Shown in pieces: positions 6,892 to 7,899 of a stretch of DNA of 7,899 nt. The notes below the pieces were generated by a model. The model was not told where the DNA came from. It was given only the letters and a program-made list of their open reading frames with translations, and did not search any database. Origin of the DNA: Tannerella sp. (GTDB lineage: Bacteria > Bacteroidota > Bacteroidia > Bacteroidales > Tannerellaceae). Position numbers and translations under genes: made by a program. The stretch covers positions 1 to 7,899 of the forward strand of contig JAISJX010000278.1 in assembly GCA_031261145.1 (NCBI GenBank), read 5' to 3'. The first letter of the stretch is position 1. Every line of letters begins with the position of its first letter.

Positions 6892-7899
6892 TTATTTTTC
6901 CATTACTACGATTGCAGACAGCGGTTCAATTGAAACACTTCCATTATAAATGACTCCTTCGGGGTTTTCAGGTGAGGCTACTATTAACGACCGGTTTGAT
7001 TGGTCGATAGTCACTTTGGCTGTTGATACATTGTCTGTTCCGTTGTTAACAATGACCAATCCTTTCCGTCCATCCTTGGCCTGATATACCGAATAGGACA
7101 GATTAACACCTTCTACACGAGCGCCTTGTGTGTCCCGAAATTCGCCATCCCAGACAAACTCTTTACAGGTACGTCTCAGAGATTCGATTTCCCTGCCATA
7201 TTTGACAATCAAAGGATACCGTTCCAATTCCCTTCCGAGTAAAGAGAAATTGTAACAAATCGTATATCTGTCTTTTAAACAGAGATTCAAATCTTCTCGT
7301 GCCATACGTTCGTCAATGACCGACAGAATAGGAGTTTGCGTATTGATGTAGCGATGTTTTTCCTGTTTGAGAAAATTAGTACCCATTCTATACCCGTCAT
7401 AAATAGCGGTTTGTGCGTCGAGAAAACCGAATCCCAATACGGCTATACCGGGTTTGGCTTTCTTCACCTCACTGGCAAAAGACCGGTCGAGATTGAATGT
7501 CCCGGCTTGTACAAATTCCGGCGCCTTGTGGCCATGATGAGTATCGAAACAGAAGAAAGTACCGCCATTATTGTTATTGTCAAAAATGATAACGCCGTCG
7601 GCCGCCAGTATTTCTTTGTTTTTTGCATACTTGTTCTCCGTAATTGAAATCAATTCTTTTGTATGCGGGCATAACATGCGGACGTCTGTGGTCATACCGT
7701 AAAAATTCGTGATGACGTAATTTTTCAGTTCATTCTCGTACCAGGACGATTTTTTTTCAGCATCATTAATGTGCAAATCAAGTATGATTTTAACCCCCAA
7801 CTGCTGACATTCTTTTATGGCTGATACTAACCCATCAAGCGATTTTATATCATCCTGATTATCGGCGACACGCCAGCCGTTGACATGGAGTACGGATAC
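6892..7899 (-). CDS. DUF6259-type glycosidase-like protein, 5' end missing (window edge)
   Basis: The frame is open from the right edge to a TAA at 6892-6894; 335 residues are visible and the true start lies outside. The visible part begins inside a TIM-barrel-like region (VNGW, then an alpha-helix and GVKIILDLH), continues through IIFDNNNN (visible residues 103-111) and a Cys/His segment (CFDTHHGH), and ends in an all-beta C-terminal domain closing with GSVSI..LSAIVVMEK. It aligns with the downstream neighbour over this whole length (shared WDGE-RD-GA-VEG-YSV and GSVSI-P-SA-V--EK), so the two are paralogs. The family resembles secreted glycosidases, but I know of no measured activity. Compared with the neighbour it lacks the DPRLGT segment, and it has Phe where the neighbour has Glu (GFG against GEG), so catalysis is doubtful. 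No signal peptide can be judged. It is followed after 11 nt by the next gene, probably in the same operon. The family assignment is from memory of motifs, not a search. Confidence 0.75.
   Translation of the reverse strand, partial: VSVLHVNGWRVADNQDDIKSLDGLVSAIKECQQLGVKIILDLHINDAEKKSSWYENELKNYVITNFYGMTTDVRMLCPHTKELISITENKYAKNKEILAADGVIIFDNNNNGGTFFCFDTHHGHKAPEFVQAGTFNLDRSFASEVKKAKPGIAVLGFGFLDAQTAIYDGYRMGTNFLKQEKHRYINTQTPILSVIDERMAREDLNLCLKDRYTICYNFSLLGRELERYPLIVKYGREIESLRRTCKEFVWDGEFRDTQGARVEGVNLSYSVYQAKDGRKGLVIVNNGTDNVSTAKVTIDQSNRSLIVASPENPEGVIYNGSVSIEPLSAIVVMEK

Overview
The window is a stretch of carbohydrate-degradation genes, most likely from a member of the Bacteroidota (probably Bacteroidales). 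The grounds are several secreted glycosidases packed onto one strand, signal peptides ending in a residue followed by Gln (HA-Q, YG-Q, VA-Q), a lipobox on the mannosidase, A-rich gene starts with no consistent Shine-Dalgarno, and families (GH92, GH172/DUF2961, DUF6259) that are abundant in that phylum. The species cannot be named from the sequence.

All five genes lie on the minus strand, so transcription runs from the right edge to the left edge. In order they are: (1) the 3' part of a DUF6259-type glycosidase-like gene, cut by the right edge; (2) a complete secreted DUF6259-type protein, paralogous to the first; (3) a secreted DUF2961/GH172 protein with an extra C-terminal beta-rich domain; (4) a secreted (alpha/alpha)6-barrel six-hairpin glycosidase-like protein; (5) the 5' part of a GH92 alpha-mannosidase, probably a lipoprotein, cut by the left edge. 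Intergenic gaps are 11, about 22, 12 and 1 nt, so the genes very probably form one operon. No internal promoter, terminator, RNA gene, repeat array, insertion sequence or CRISPR is visible, and no stretch longer than about 25 nt is non-coding.

Working together, these look like the enzyme block of a polysaccharide utilisation locus. SusC/SusD-type transporters and a regulator, if present, lie outside the window. GH92 enzymes remove alpha-linked mannose, and characterised GH172 enzymes act on fructofuranosides or D-arabinofuranosides, so the substrate may contain both mannose and a furanose sugar. DUF6259 has no activity that I know of, so two paralogs of it in this setting are the most novel element. 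The first paralog lacks an acidic residue present in the second, which suggests divergence in mechanism or loss of catalysis.
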